Below, piece by piece: positions 34,247 through 46,065 of a stretch of 64,000 bases of DNA (positions are counted from its first letter, which is position 1; every line of letters starts with the position of its first letter). Origin of the DNA: Agarophyton chilense. Taxonomy: Eukaryota; Rhodophyta; Florideophyceae; Gracilariales; Gracilariaceae. The notes below the pieces were generated by a model that did not search any database, had not been told where the DNA came from, and saw only the letters and a program-made list of their open reading frames with translations. Position numbers and translations under genes: made by a program. The DNA is taken from the NCBI GenBank assembly GCA_030374765.1, contig JARGXX010000079.1, positions 124,001 to 188,000 of the forward strand, read 5' to 3'.

Positions 34247-34794
34247 TGTGGTTTTAACCAAAACGGTAGCAGGGGTGTAGGACCTGTTGGTTCTAGGGAG
34301 CGCGCAATGGACTCGAGCTAAGAGGCGGAGATTGAAGATAGTTGTAAGCTGTGGCAGCACCAGCCCCTGAAGGTTGCAATAGGAACGGCGGGCGTACTGA
34401 GACCAGGTTGGTAGACTGTGATGCATAGCGCACGCGGATCTGGAAAATCGTAAGGACACTAAACTTGCCTTTATGGTCAACTGTAGAAACCGAAAGGTGT
34501 CAAAGTAGTCTAGCAGATGCTTAAATTTACAATAATGACCGGGGTCGCCATGCTTGATGAAGAAATATATCCCACCGGGCACCGACCTACGGTGGCGCTC
34601 CTCGCCATGTGGCCACGGAAAGGTGCACTTGAGGTGCGCCTCCCTATCCACTCAATCCTATCTTTCTAATACTAAATTAGCGAAAAGCTATACTAATTGC
34701 TAACTAAACCACTGTAGTACGCGGCCCATGCTGGTAACCATCCAGTTCCAACGCGTGGTATCATTACCTCCTTGATGTAGCTCCTTATACTACA
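34247..34794 (-). repeat. Element B 5' LTR
   Basis: This 548-bp partner of 14984-15531 starts TGTGGTTTTAACC on the plus strand and ends TTATACTACA. Confidence 0.92.
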
Positions 34795-37774
34795 TCAGTG
34801 ACCACCTGTTGCCGTGGTGTCCATTAATGAACTGTTTCTATAGCGCTGCGAGTAACAAACGGTTAGTCTTCTTCGTCACATTTGAGAGTTTGGTGTGTTC
34901 CAGAATATATACGGCTGTTGTACTACCCTCTTTCGTTGCTTATGATAGTCTGGAAATTGATAGTGATCTGTTCTTCTCCAGAACCGTTATATAAAATCTG
35001 CGTTGCGCTAGAAAACTGTGGGCGCCATCTTTGGATGTGACGCTGTGGGCCAAAAATTACAGTAAAATTCGACGGAAATAGCCTTTTCCGTTACTAACTA
35101 GGCAAGATAGATAAAAGAGATATGATTATTCCAATGAACATCTTCTTGATCTTCTTGAACCAACGCAACCAAATACCTATATCAATAGTCACTAGAGATT
35201 CGACTCCATGGCTTCCGATCAAACACTCTGGATGTGTACCGATTTTTTCAACCTTCTCACTTCTGCATGAACCAAGAGCAGGCGTATATAATCCTTACCA
35301 GACTTCCCGAGAGAAGGTAAAATAAAAATAAAAATGCTTTCACTCTATACCATAAGCTGTTTTTTCGCAACAAAGGCTACGCGGCACCATTTGCGCCAGC
35401 TTCCCATTTAGTGCTAAACCCCAGAGCTCCATCAATTTTTTATGACCGTTACATGCTTCTCACTCTTTTAAGGCCTTCTAGAAAGACCTATAACCGATGG
35501 TACACTCAAACCGTCTTTTGTGCACGTCGAGGGGGCTTCAATCAGTACAATGGGCTGAGAGAGGATGCTCGATCTAACGGCTAACTCTTTACTGGTTTCC
35601 GGTACTGGAACAAACAGCTCAAAGATTGTTATAATGAATTGGATTGATCTTTAAGTAGCAGTTGCTTCACTCGGCCCCCGGTGACAGACGCCCTACCTTT
35701 TGATAAAAGCGAACGGGCTTGAAGCCAAAAGTAAAGTGATGTTATTGGGTGTCAAGTGTTAGTTAAGGTTGTTAAAAAGAGAATTTGAAGATATTGAAGC
35801 CCTTTTTATAGAGATCTGGAACCTTCAAAATGGAGCATAAATGGATTATTACTCCATAGTTACTACTGCATGCATGAAGGTTACTCGAATTGCTACTAAC
35901 AGCGTTTAAAGCAGCACATAACCAATAAAAATATAAACACTATGATTATTTTGCCTAATGCATTATTATGGCTTTTGACGCCTGTCATGACATAGAAATT
36001 GTAGACCATCTTGGAACTCCATACACGTGTGTTACAGCAATGCTTGAACACTGTACGCATTCTGGGATACAAAAAAACCATCAATCAAGGACTAATAAGA
36101 TGTCAGTGGGGAATGTACCATAATTTATGACACTGGAAGCGGGAGAAAGAACAACTGCAGAATACTAATTCTTCCTTTCTCTATTTGGAAAAAATTCGAC
36201 TTATTTCGCTGGTAGTGTTTCACAACTACATCAAAAAGCTTCAAAAACCTTTATAAATTCTACACTGATGACAGTCATTTATGCAGTACACTTTGCAGAA
36301 GTCGCAATTGATTTTCTCTTTCGAAGATTGCAAGTCTCCAGAACGCAAGCTCATGTAAGAACGTTTACCAATGTTTTAGAAAATTGCTTTTAATTACTTG
36401 AATAAGATCCGTACATCAATGTTAGGAATACATAGCGCATTTAGAGAAGTTCCAAAAGCCTCCACAATATCACAATTTCTCAAGTGAGAATAATTTGGAT
36501 CTCAACCTCATGATAGAAGTACAGGGCATAGTCGCTTGACATACAAACCGGAGTTTGAGGTTGTACTCATAATCAAATCTGGCTGGATACCAAAATTTTC
36601 AAGTATGTTTTGTGACCATTCGTAAAAACACTGCCATTGTTTCACTGATATCCATCATTTTTTTGGAGTAAAGTGGCAGAAAGCCTGCAGACACGACTTA
36701 AGACACCTATCGTAGTTGTTTACTGTATAAAACATTTTGACACCTAAATAAAAACACCTGTAATGCTCACAAATTCTTGATTTTTAGAACTACGATTGTG
36801 TCATAAAATACAAATCTTTTATATTATTGAGGAGAAAATGGAAGGATTTAGAATGACGGTGATAGTTGGATTTAAACCAGAAGACTCCAGTTCTTGTGAG
36901 TGTCAATATTTTTATTATTCGAATGTCGTCCAAGGAGGAGATACCTGTGTTCGTGGATAAAATAGAACGCTTATGATTCGTTCGAGGTACCAAATACGAC
37001 GTTTTGCTTTTGTGAGCAAAAATTTTGGATGGTAAAACTTTTGGCTAAAGTAATATTTGTTTGCAAAGATAAACGCAATATTTTTCTCAGACGAAGTTGA
37101 GTATTTAAAACTTTTGAATCATTTAAATGTTAAGAACGCCATGGACCTTTATGGAGCGTCTTTCTTAGCTTTCATTCGTTTTGCATTCAAATGTCGAAAA
37201 CTTTAACTGGGTTTCAAATTAACAGCACAAATTGTGAGATTCTCGATATACGCTGGGGCCGTAGTTGAGCTATTCAATTTAGAAGGTTTTCAAAAACACC
37301 ACAAAACATCAATTTTTGATGAAGCTAACCTAAGAAGGCAGAAAAGCAGGGGTTTCTGTTCGAAAATAACGTAGACTTTTTTTGCGTCAACAAAAACCTT
37401 TCAGATTTACGTACTTGTGTACAATCAGAGTTTTCCGTCATATACTAATTATATTCTACATACCTCCGGTAGAACTCAGGTTAAGTGGAAATGCGTACCT
37501 CATATATCACACATTTCTTTATCGGCAAACCAAAAAACTAGAACAAGGCTATATGAGAGTTCAACACTATTCAAATGAAGAATACATTATCCTCCATTAA
37601 CTTTTATATGAGAACACACCAATACATATCTATTCAGCACCTGAAGCTTTAAATAGCACAAGAACATTTTCGGAAGTGAACATACGTATATCATAATGTA
37701 CCAGACAATAAAGCGAGTACAAAATCAGATCCCATTCGTGCCGAGCTAAATGTCTTCCAACCGATAACAATATT
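34795..37774. other. AT-rich region without recognisable genes
   Basis: About 3 kb, clearly richer in A and T than the surroundings. The frames are short and interrupted (longest about 74 residues) and have no motif I can name. No tRNA, terminal repeat or LTR was recognised. It may hold heavily decayed mobile DNA. Confidence 0.5.
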
Positions 37775-38340
37775 GACTCAGTCCATGTACAACCATACCA
37801 GAGGTCAGCCCGCGTGTATAATAAAAGGCTCAGCCTAGTCTCAAAGCCTCGGGATCAGCCCGAGGTAAGTTCATGGGCTCAGCCAATGTACAACCACACT
37901 CGGGCTCAATCCGGGTGTATAAGAGGAGGTTGAGACTCCCCTGAACTTCTCGGACACAGCCCGAAGTAAGTACATGAACTCAGCCAATGCATGAAAACAT
38001 CCGGGCTCAGCCCGGGTGTATACGTAGAGGCTCAGCCTTCTCTGAAAGTCTTGGGATCAGCCCAAACCAAGTACATGGGCTTAGCCAATGTTCAACAACA
38101 CCCGGGCTCAGCTCGGGTGTATAAAGGGAGGCTCAGCCTTTTCTGAAAGCCTCGGGTTCAGACCAAAGTGAGTGCATGGGCTCAGCTTCTGTACGAAATC
38201 ACCCACGCTCATCCCGGGTGTGTGAAAAAAGGGTTAGGTTCTTCTGAAAGTCTCGTGATCAGCCCAAGATAAGTACATGGGCTCAGCCCATGTACAACAC
38301 CACCCGAGCTCAGCCCGGCTGCATAAGAGGAGGGTCAGCA
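37775..38340. repeat. Hairpin-rich minisatellite, about 100-bp units
   Basis: Roughly six units of about 100 bp follow one another; equivalent points fall near 37791, 37892, 37994, 38094, 38194 and 38295. Each unit holds four sub-blocks about 25 bp apart, each centred on GGCTCAGCC or a variant, with palindromic flanks: CCCGGGCTCAGCCCGGG, CTCGGGATCAGCCCGAG, a TACATGGGCTCAGCC...GTA block and GAGGCTCAGCCTT. The array is imperfect, so it is not recent. No open frame crosses it. Confidence 0.88.
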
Positions 38341-39025
38341 TTTATTTATGTGCTACCCTGGAATACTAGTGTGGCACATTTTTGACTGTTTGATTTGAGT
38401 TATAGCAACAAGTACATTCTCGTTCTTGTTGGTTCGTGTCTCATACGCTTTTGTGGTGCGGCTACTGTGTAGTACACATGAAGTTGTGAACTTGGACTAA
38501 GCGTGGCGTATTTTGTTTTATCAAGTCTACTGAGGCTGTTGTACTGATAGACTGGCGTCCATCCGTAAATTATTCTTGTTTGGTGAACCCGAAACTGCTT
38601 TGCAAGAATTTTTCCTTCTTTGATCAAGAGTATATAACCGATTTCGTAGTTCTTTGTCACATACTTAACGTTTCATTTGTTTAGGTTCCCGTTCATTTAA
38701 GCTTGTTCTGGATAGCTCATCAATCTGCTGCGGCAATTCGAGGTTAAATTTGTTTGGGACCCGGAAAGATTCAATATTTAGATACAGATGTCGCCCCAAA
38801 TGCGTGGCTCATCGCGCGAAATTTGTCTCGGCAGCTCGAATCCTGTTACAGTTCCACCCTCTTTGTAGACTTTCTGTGTCCAGTTCGCTCCATTTGTTCC
38901 GTAGTTTTCGCAATAGTTGTGGTTGCCTTTACAAACTGATAAGAATGAATGATTTGAAAATGAGCACATAATAGACAAACGAGGTTCAGAAGTGGGAATA
39001 CTATACATAAAGGTAGAAACATGTC

Positions 39026-40426
39026 ATGTTTGGCGCCATACTAAAACTCGGGACGTCTGTGGAAATGTCGTTCTCGCATCTACCCAAATATCCGCTCATC
39101 TCTTTTCCTCTACGACTAAAAGTTTGGCAACAATCATGGAAGATCTGCCGGGGAACCCAAGCGGTATGCTTATATCTCACATTACCTCTAACGAAACCGA
39201 GACACGAGCACGAAAGAAGGCGGAAAACAAAAAAAGGTCGTGTTTTCAACCAGATGCCCCTAAAATCACGACACGACATCATCACTTCTGCTGACAGCCA
39301 TTCCACCTACTCAAGCATAAAATTGCCTCGGCGTTTGATTAAAAAGTACGCCAAACTAAAGAACATGGGGGACCTTACTTCAGTAAATAAAGACAGCTCT
39401 GTTTTTGTTCTTAACATTTTGGCGGAGTACTGTAGATTTGGGACACTATAGTCATTGAAAAATGATTTTATGGGTGCTTTCATACAATCTATGGAACAAG
39501 GATATGGTGAAAATGGTCATGATCAGAACTGGTATGTGAACGAAAATGGCACTGCGAGAGGAAACCGTTTAATTGGTAACCCGGATCTTGAAAGGCTTCG
39601 CCGGGCACACAGAGATCATCTGGCGCGATTAGGGAATCTTAGAAATCGAGCTAGACCGATCACACCATCACATGTTTGTGATATTGCGGAGAGGGTTTGG
39701 TTTGGCTGCGGTAAGAAGGTAAGTATATTGGATATAGCTTTACTCAGTATTTTAGTCATTGGCTTTAATCTTGGACATAGATACGGCGAAATTTCTAAAA
39801 CTCAAGGTGGATAATGTTTCAGTTTTGTCAGAGGGCGCGACTAGAACTCTGCGTGAGTCTATTGTAAACTCAACAATGCAACAAAATTACAGTTTGAGAG
39901 AATGGGATGGAAATACGGGGTCACGGCAATCTTTGTACATGGATCGTTTCACAGCATGGTATTCATGGCTGTCTTTACGAGGCTGCATTAGTGGGCCCCT
40001 GTTTTGTGATGAGACAGAAACATGAGCAGGTCAAATACTGGATTTGGCAAAACCATGGAGTTGTAAAAGCTTTACTGACTACTTTCGGAAACGTTTGTTT
40101 GAAATTGGGATCGGGAAAGATGATTTGAAGATGTTCACGGGTCACTCCATCAAGAGAAGAAGTGTGCAGCTCTACAAGTCACTTGGTTTGAAAGACGAAA
40201 TGGTCAGGGAAATTATACATATGAGTGGGTTTAATGCATACGCGAATATTGCGAGGCCTACAACAATTACTCCCCAAGGAATCTACCGAGATTTGATTCA
40301 GTGGAAGAGTATGTAAAGAACGCAAAGGCTATTGTTGATGAGTCTAATGTATTGGAAAATGCAACAAACTACAGCAAGTGGTTAGAGAAAATGGATATGG
40401 CGCCTACTGGACAACGAGATGGCTGA
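39026..40426 (+). pseudogene. Tyrosine recombinase, Crypton-like (decayed)
   Basis: The pieces form one colinear protein. The N-terminal part (39026-39448) ends at TAG and continues in the same frame (39455-39780) to GHRYGEISK, which carries the first catalytic Arg. A frameshift follows, then DRFTAWYSWLSLRG and GPLFC, then a TGA at 40023. Next comes SFTDYFRKRL and FTGHSIKR, the His-x-x-Arg box, followed by NAYAN near the expected nucleophile Tyr. A last frameshift leads to EEYVKNAKAIVDES, ending at 40426. This motif set is that of eukaryotic tyrosine-recombinase transposons (Crypton-like). At least two stops and two frameshifts kill it. I could not find element ends. Confidence 0.75.
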
Positions 40427-41340
40427 GCAATCCAGATCGTTTGGGCTCCTTTCTATCTTCCGATTTATCCGGAGTGCCTATGGCTGGTATGGACACCAAC
40501 TCGTGCGTACTTGGCCGTGGTGGAGAATCGGCGGTTTGCTGTTGAGAAGATACAGTTGGTTCCTTTTCCATCATGTTGGACAAGGAGCGTTTGTTGATGG
40601 GCTTATTGTGGTTTGGAGCGGGTACAGCGAATACAGCTACAGACAGGTGTAAAATGAAGGGAAGTCGGTGTGAAAATTGGATAACGGTATCAATGTAGCC
40701 AGAGGCACGCCGTGTGGAATGACTCGCTAAGTGGGAAAAATAGCTTGAGGGACATGGCGATTCTTTTTCTGGATGCAGACCGACATTTGTGACAGAAAAG
40801 CCCTGAATGTTCCAGAACAGGGTGGTGCTAGCAGGCGTGGACGAAATCCAGCCTTGGTAAGTGATAACAACAGCGGAAAAGTTCCAATGTGTGATATATG
40901 TGCTGACCACAAGACCAATGCTGTGCATGCAAGTGTTTCTATCTTGACGATTTCTACTGGGTGTAAAGAAGGTACTCTAAAGAGTTGGAGGTGCATGCAA
41001 GTTGAATGCATTGCGACATTTCCGTGATGTACCGTCGTTTTGAAAGCCTTTTTCATTCTCTAACAATCAGTACAGGGCAATGCTCGTTCAAGTCGGTTGT
41101 CTACACTGCGCTCTGGCATTTTGAGTGACTGCGTATTTTTGTTATATGGAGCACGGGACACGACTAGTTGCACATGAGTTCAGCTACTCTGTCAGCGATA
41201 CTATGCGCCGACATACAAAGTAGCTGAGTTTAGGGTTGTGTATTACCTTTGTTGTAATTGGACGCTGAAAGCATCATTCACGTCTATCAATAACGACAAG
41301 AACCATGCAAATTGGATATCTTCTACTGGACCTTTACAAC
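40427..41340. other. Unassigned sequence between recombinase and Tra1 remnants
   Basis: A minus-strand frame of 174 residues (40404-40928) starts with ATG but mostly overlaps the recombinase tail and has no motif. A plus-strand frame at 40773-41027 contains CDICADHK, a lone Cys pair. Neither is supported as a gene. Confidence 0.4.
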
Positions 41341-41344
41341 GCTG

Positions 41345-44300
41345 TGAGAACACGTACACAGCAGTTTATTAGCATTTGCTGAAGGTCCTTGTGGCACAAA
41401 ACCTAGAGATTTGTTGATAGAATTTTGCCTTCTGGTGCCAGCTCGAACTTCCCACGCTTTCTCGTACTTCGAAACCTTGATTAAGTTTATTGTGTGTGCA
41501 TTGGAAGGAGAAAGTGAGATATTCGCATATGGAATACGATCAATGGAGTTCTGGGTGGATACAATGCAGCCGGCTTACCTTGATAAACTTCTCATCGGGG
41601 TGGAACCAGAGCTGCACAGGCAATTGAGGAAACCTCACAGTCCAATCGGTGTGAAAGTCCTTGATTTTAGTGAAAAACTGTGGTCTCGCTTTAGGATTGT
41701 GCTAGGAGTAACAATACCATTTCGTCTAAAATCGATTCAGTTAAGTCTCTTTTGTTCGGGCTCGTGTTCTTGACATATTTTCATTGTGCTGGTGGTTTGG
41801 AGTAGCAAAATTCAGGTTCATTAGATATCGAATGCTCGAGAATGGACGAAGATATGTAAGGGGTCTGCCACTAAGTTGTTCTCTTAACAGTGCAGGAGAG
41901 CACCCGATCGCTTCACTCCTAAAGTGATAAAGCAGAAATGAAAGTACTGAACCACCCAAAACGTAAGGTATTTGTATGCCTATCTTAAATTTATTTTGTT
42001 GATGTTCTGGTGGAAGCAATGTCTCAAGAATTTCAAGATCACCCCGAAGCTGTACTTTAATGAATGAATCTTTACGTGACGAATATGGTAAAGTATTGCT
42101 GCCAATCACGAGTCACTGTTAAACTTTAGAAATGAAAAGCAGGTAGTGAACAAAAGGATATCTAAATCAAGGAGGTAAGGGAAAATGTTCATGTGGATTG
42201 GGTTTCTCTTCCCAATGACAGTTCTACTTTTTCTTTCGCTACTTTGCTAAAGAAATCTGACGCGAAGGAAGATCAAAATGAGATTGATCCAGCTATCAAC
42301 CTCAGCGAAATACCCACACGGGAATCTTTTATCGTTGCCATGCCTATTTCTGAGATGTGAACCAAATCGCATGCATCGATTAGAGTAGATTCTTTGCGAT
42401 ATATTGTGGACGCTCTGTCGCATTTTTGATATAAGCGCACTGGAACAGTTGATGGGCGGGTTCCTATGGGATAAAAACACTACAGAAGTTGCTGCCTCAA
42501 GACGTAATCCGTTGCTCAGCTTTTGTTCAGTACTATATGCTGATGTACCGTGCGCTTTTCTTTCTTGTCCGAGACTCAACCGAGTTGTCCACTAAACAAG
42601 TGGTTTCTCAGGTAAGGACTATTCTATGCTACTCATTTCAAATGGTCTTCGCAAGATTAACGGCCCTGTGGAAAACATTTGCCGTCCTAATTCCCATGGA
42701 AAGTGCTTGTGAGAGGTTGTTATACGTGTGCTCGTTGGGCTACTTATTGTATCCCTTACAGCGCGCAACAGACTACCAGCCATCTATCTACATGGACAGG
42801 TACACTAGACCCAGATGACTTCAAACCCAGTGCGAGAATGGTTGACTTACATGCGAGTTGTCTTGTGCAAATGCCAATACGGCTAACAGACCAACATGAA
42901 GCTTCGTTAATAACAGGACGAACTCTGAAATAGTTGAAGAATATGATACGAATATGGCCGAATGTATCCACTCGGCTTAATTTCGTTGAGAAGTTGTAGA
43001 CGCCAATTGCGTCCGAAAGACAACCAGTCACTTTATCAGCAGCTTCTTCGAGAAAGGGACCGCAGAACGCGAGTGCAGCAGATAATACTGGAGCGGACTC
43101 CAAAATTCCTATGACCACTTCCTCCCGAAACGAAAAGGATCAGATGCGGATAGCCGTGAGAAACAGTGCAATGGTTACTGCCCTTCTTGTATATTAAGTA
43201 GCAGCGAAACATCAATGTTACAAATTTGTAGAGCGGAACACAAGTGCGCTTCGGGCTTTCATACAACCGTCTCTAACTGAAAATTCGATTTCAATAGCTT
43301 CTCAGTTTGAATCTTTGCTTCCAGTTATCCTGGAGAATTCTAAGCCAATCTTATCGGCGTCGGCATCGCTCAAAACCGAACTGCTGAACCACGTGGTTAA
43401 ACGAAAAAACAGTTCAAATTGGCGAAAAACTTAATCAAACAAAAACAACTACCATCTGATACCATTCTTCATAATTCGGCTTCTACACAGAATCATTCTC
43501 AAGCGTGTGTTTTTACGTTTGTTAAGTTATTGCACTCAGCAGATGAGTCATGTCCCCAATCTCTCGACCGTCGCCTAAATTACAGTGGCATTCTTGTCTT
43601 GAAATCTATCTGGACTGCGCTCCCACTTGAGTTTCTCAAGTACCAAGATATACTTTTGAAGGAACCGCAACGAATAACAAAAGTGTATATCAGTAGCCAT
43701 CAGGATTCAGTCATTGCGAATAGGACTTCGTCACTTATAGAAGTCTATTCCGGGAGCGGGAGGGCACAGCATTCCTAGGAGAGAAACTCTGCTACCCAGG
43801 TGCAGGTTCTTTCCCATGTAAAAGTAGGAAGTAGCAAAATTCAGGATCGTGCGGGTGAAATGAGCAAAGATATTAGAGTCAAAGGTACCGAAAAAGATTC
43901 CCAGGCGGGGAACTCTGAAGTTGAGTGTGTTGTTTTTGTTATAACGGAGAGATTAGACACCTGCGAGAGAGTTTGGACTGCGCGTAAAAGTGCTTGAGGC
44001 GAGGGGAAAAAGGGGATAGAGCTACTGCAAAAGCGCACTAGAAGATGTTTGTTGTAAAGCCACACTCGCTAATGAGGGTGGTTGATAGACTACGGTCGTT
44101 GTTGAACAGAAAACTACTTTTTGTAGCTTGTCAGGATCTCCGGTTAGGGAATCCTGAAAAAGGAACAATTCAGTTGTGAACCCGTTGTTTTCTTTTTTAT
44201 TTTGGAGTTAGCGCTCACCTCCGTACCATGGGTACTGTGAACAGAGGTGAGGGCCACAAATTACCATCTACACATAAAACTTGGTGAGCCAATGAGCTGC

Positions 44301-45496
44301 TCTACAGTATAGGGTATTCGGCTCTAATAGACTTCCGTCTACCAAGGGTAGACCTATCATCCACGTGGCCATCCACTACATGCGCCTTTGCAAGCCAACT
44401 CGCACGTGAAACATACAATCTCTGCGGGATGCCACTCATAACTCAATCCATGCCGTAACAGCTATGAGTATCATCGTATTTAAAAGAAAATAGGATGCAT
44501 CGGCTATCCGAACCTGTCAAATACTACAGTGTCTGCGTCTCTGCATTTCAATGGTGGCATAGTACATCAATTCATTCAAAACAACTCCCAAAACTCATAC
44601 TCTTAACACTTTCGGCACTTTAATCGAGAAGCACCAGAATAGATGTTTTTCTTGAGCTAGTGAAACTGGTTGATGGTCTAGTATTCTGCAAACCCCGTAG
44701 CCATCCAAACCAACTGAGTACGAAAGAACCATTGACAATTACAGAAAAGGCGCAACTGCTGCAGAAAATGGGAGCATTTAAGAAGATCAAATCACGGGGA
44801 TCAAAAGAACTGATGAATGAATACCTCTCAATCATTTTAAGAACCTTGAAGGCAACGGGAGAGTTTTCATCACCAAGAAGACCAGACCCAAAACTTGAAC
44901 GGGTGTTCATGATAGGTCTGAAGTCTTATGGGTCCCCACTTCGCCAAGAATTTTTTGACATATATGAATCTGCTGTAGGGTGCTTGGCATCAGTCTGCAT
45001 TTAGTATATTGTTTCAAAGCAATAGTGGCAGTATTTGGGTGAAACGTTGTGGATCAAGAATGCTGTTGAACTGCTCATTTATTCCAAAGAGAAGAGCCAC
45101 ACTGTGGACTATACAGGCGAACCAACCTTGTTTCCGACATTGTCTCATTTGGATGGTGATATCGTCACGAAAAATGCGGGCTAAGAAGTGAACTCAGAGT
45201 CATCAAAGACACGGCCTGGCCTTTCAGATAAATTTTTGCACAACTTTGAAAGCTTTTTGGACACAATAAGCGATTGGACTCAAAGTCTTGTATGTGGTCA
45301 GAAGAAAAGACCTAGAATCGGGCTAACAGAGGCCCAAAATGTGAGCGAGCTAGAGGCAAAGACCAACAGGGGGAAGGATGCTCAAGAAACGGGACCCTCT
45401 TCGATAATCCAGAAAACCGATGATGGAAAGTCAATTAACACTGCGCCACAGACTAACAGACTTATATCTTCAATAAAAAAGGTTAAAAGCCGATGA
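41345..45496 (+). pseudogene. Decayed fragment of TRRAP/Tra1
   Basis: Two stretches read as the giant HEAT-repeat adaptor of SAGA/NuA4 acetyltransferase complexes. The first (41370-41690) has GPCGTKPRDLLIEFCLLVPAR, then a helical pair with VDTMQPAYLDKL. The second (44660-45190) has LTITEKAQLLQKM, LERVFMIGL, RQEFFDIYES and, after a frameshift near 45.0 kb, LWIKNAVELLI and PTLFPTLSHLDG. Their order and spacing match the family once the inserted LTR (43928-44528) is discounted. The tract between them is weakly coding at best. The family protein is about 3,800 residues; this covers perhaps a quarter, with stops and frameshifts, so it is a truncated pseudogene. Confidence 0.8.
43928..44528. repeat. 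Family D LTR inside the Tra1 remnant
   Basis: This 601-bp copy aligns with 25969-26632. Shared blocks include TAACGGAGAGA, GGATCTCCGGTTA, GCGCTCACCTC, CTACATGCGCC and the end ATACTACA. It starts TGTTGTTTT, so the 8-bp terminal inverted repeat is eroded. The flanks GAGTG and GTGTC do not form a clean duplication. No internal part is present. Confidence 0.82.
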
Positions 45497-45836
45497 AAAA
45501 CGCCAGTGAGACGTGCTGGCTAAAAAGATATAATTTCATGAAATTCGAATGATATAAAAAGAACATGCATTTCATGATGTTAGAGAAACATAAAAGGTTT
45601 TAGAGTCCACACATACCTTCCGGATCGGTCTGAGCATGGTGAAAAGTGAATCCTTAGTTCGGGGTTGCCCGTTTCTTTTCTCTTCGCTCGAGCCTTTTGC
45701 AGTTCTTTCTGATACGTTTTTCCATATTCTTCCGTTCTTTATCCGATAGACACCTCGATTTTAATTATTCTTTGTATTCACGTTATTGCTCATAATGGAC
45801 GTAGTTCAACGTTTGGTATGGAAAGATTAAAGCCCC

Positions 45837-46049
45837 TCAGAGAGAACAGTGTTGGCCAGTTGCCCTAGTGTTCACCTGCGCGTCAATACAAGCCGGGCAG
45901 AAGACATGCTGGCAAAATAGCTTTGCAACCACCTCTTGGGGGTTTTCGAAGCATATAGGGTACTGCTTGGGGTGGGGAACGTCTAAGGGAGATGCGGAAC
46001 CTGATTCCATTGTGAAACGATGGCGATGAGGTGAGATGAGCGTGGTCAC
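45837..46049 (-). pseudogene. Broken RING-finger fragment
   Basis: The frame includes YPICFENPQEVVAKLFCQHVFCPACID, a clear C3HC4 RING pattern. The first zinc Cys is replaced by Tyr, and the frame stops (CSL then TGA) before the last Cys pair. The only ATG is at MESGSAS, just upstream of the RING. It may be an exon remnant of an E3 ligase gene or another decayed copy next to the Tra1 fragment. Confidence 0.6.
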
Positions 46050-46065
46050 GGCTGGAGCGAGACAT

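Larger units (their letters stand above)
14984..34794 (-). mobile_element. Ty3/gypsy chromodomain element B, interrupted by element C
   Basis: Two 548-bp direct LTRs of identical length delimit the element. The primer-binding site lies inside the right LTR and a polypurine tract inside the left one, so the element reads right to left. Removing element C (22592-31987 plus one 5-bp duplication) leaves about 10.4 kb with gag, protease, RT, RNase H, integrase, a chromodomain remnant, and an extra opposite-strand frame. The two LTRs differ at roughly one position in six, so it is old. The outer flanks (GATTT at left, TCAGT at right) do not match, so no target duplication survives, or the ends come from different copies. 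Confidence 0.9.

Noticed and set aside
40404..40928. 174-residue minus-strand frame with an ATG
   Set aside because: It overlaps the recombinase tail on the other strand and shows no recognisable domain.
43923..44533. Target duplication for the second family-D LTR
   Set aside because: The flanks GAGTG and GTGTC do not match, so I do not claim a duplication there.
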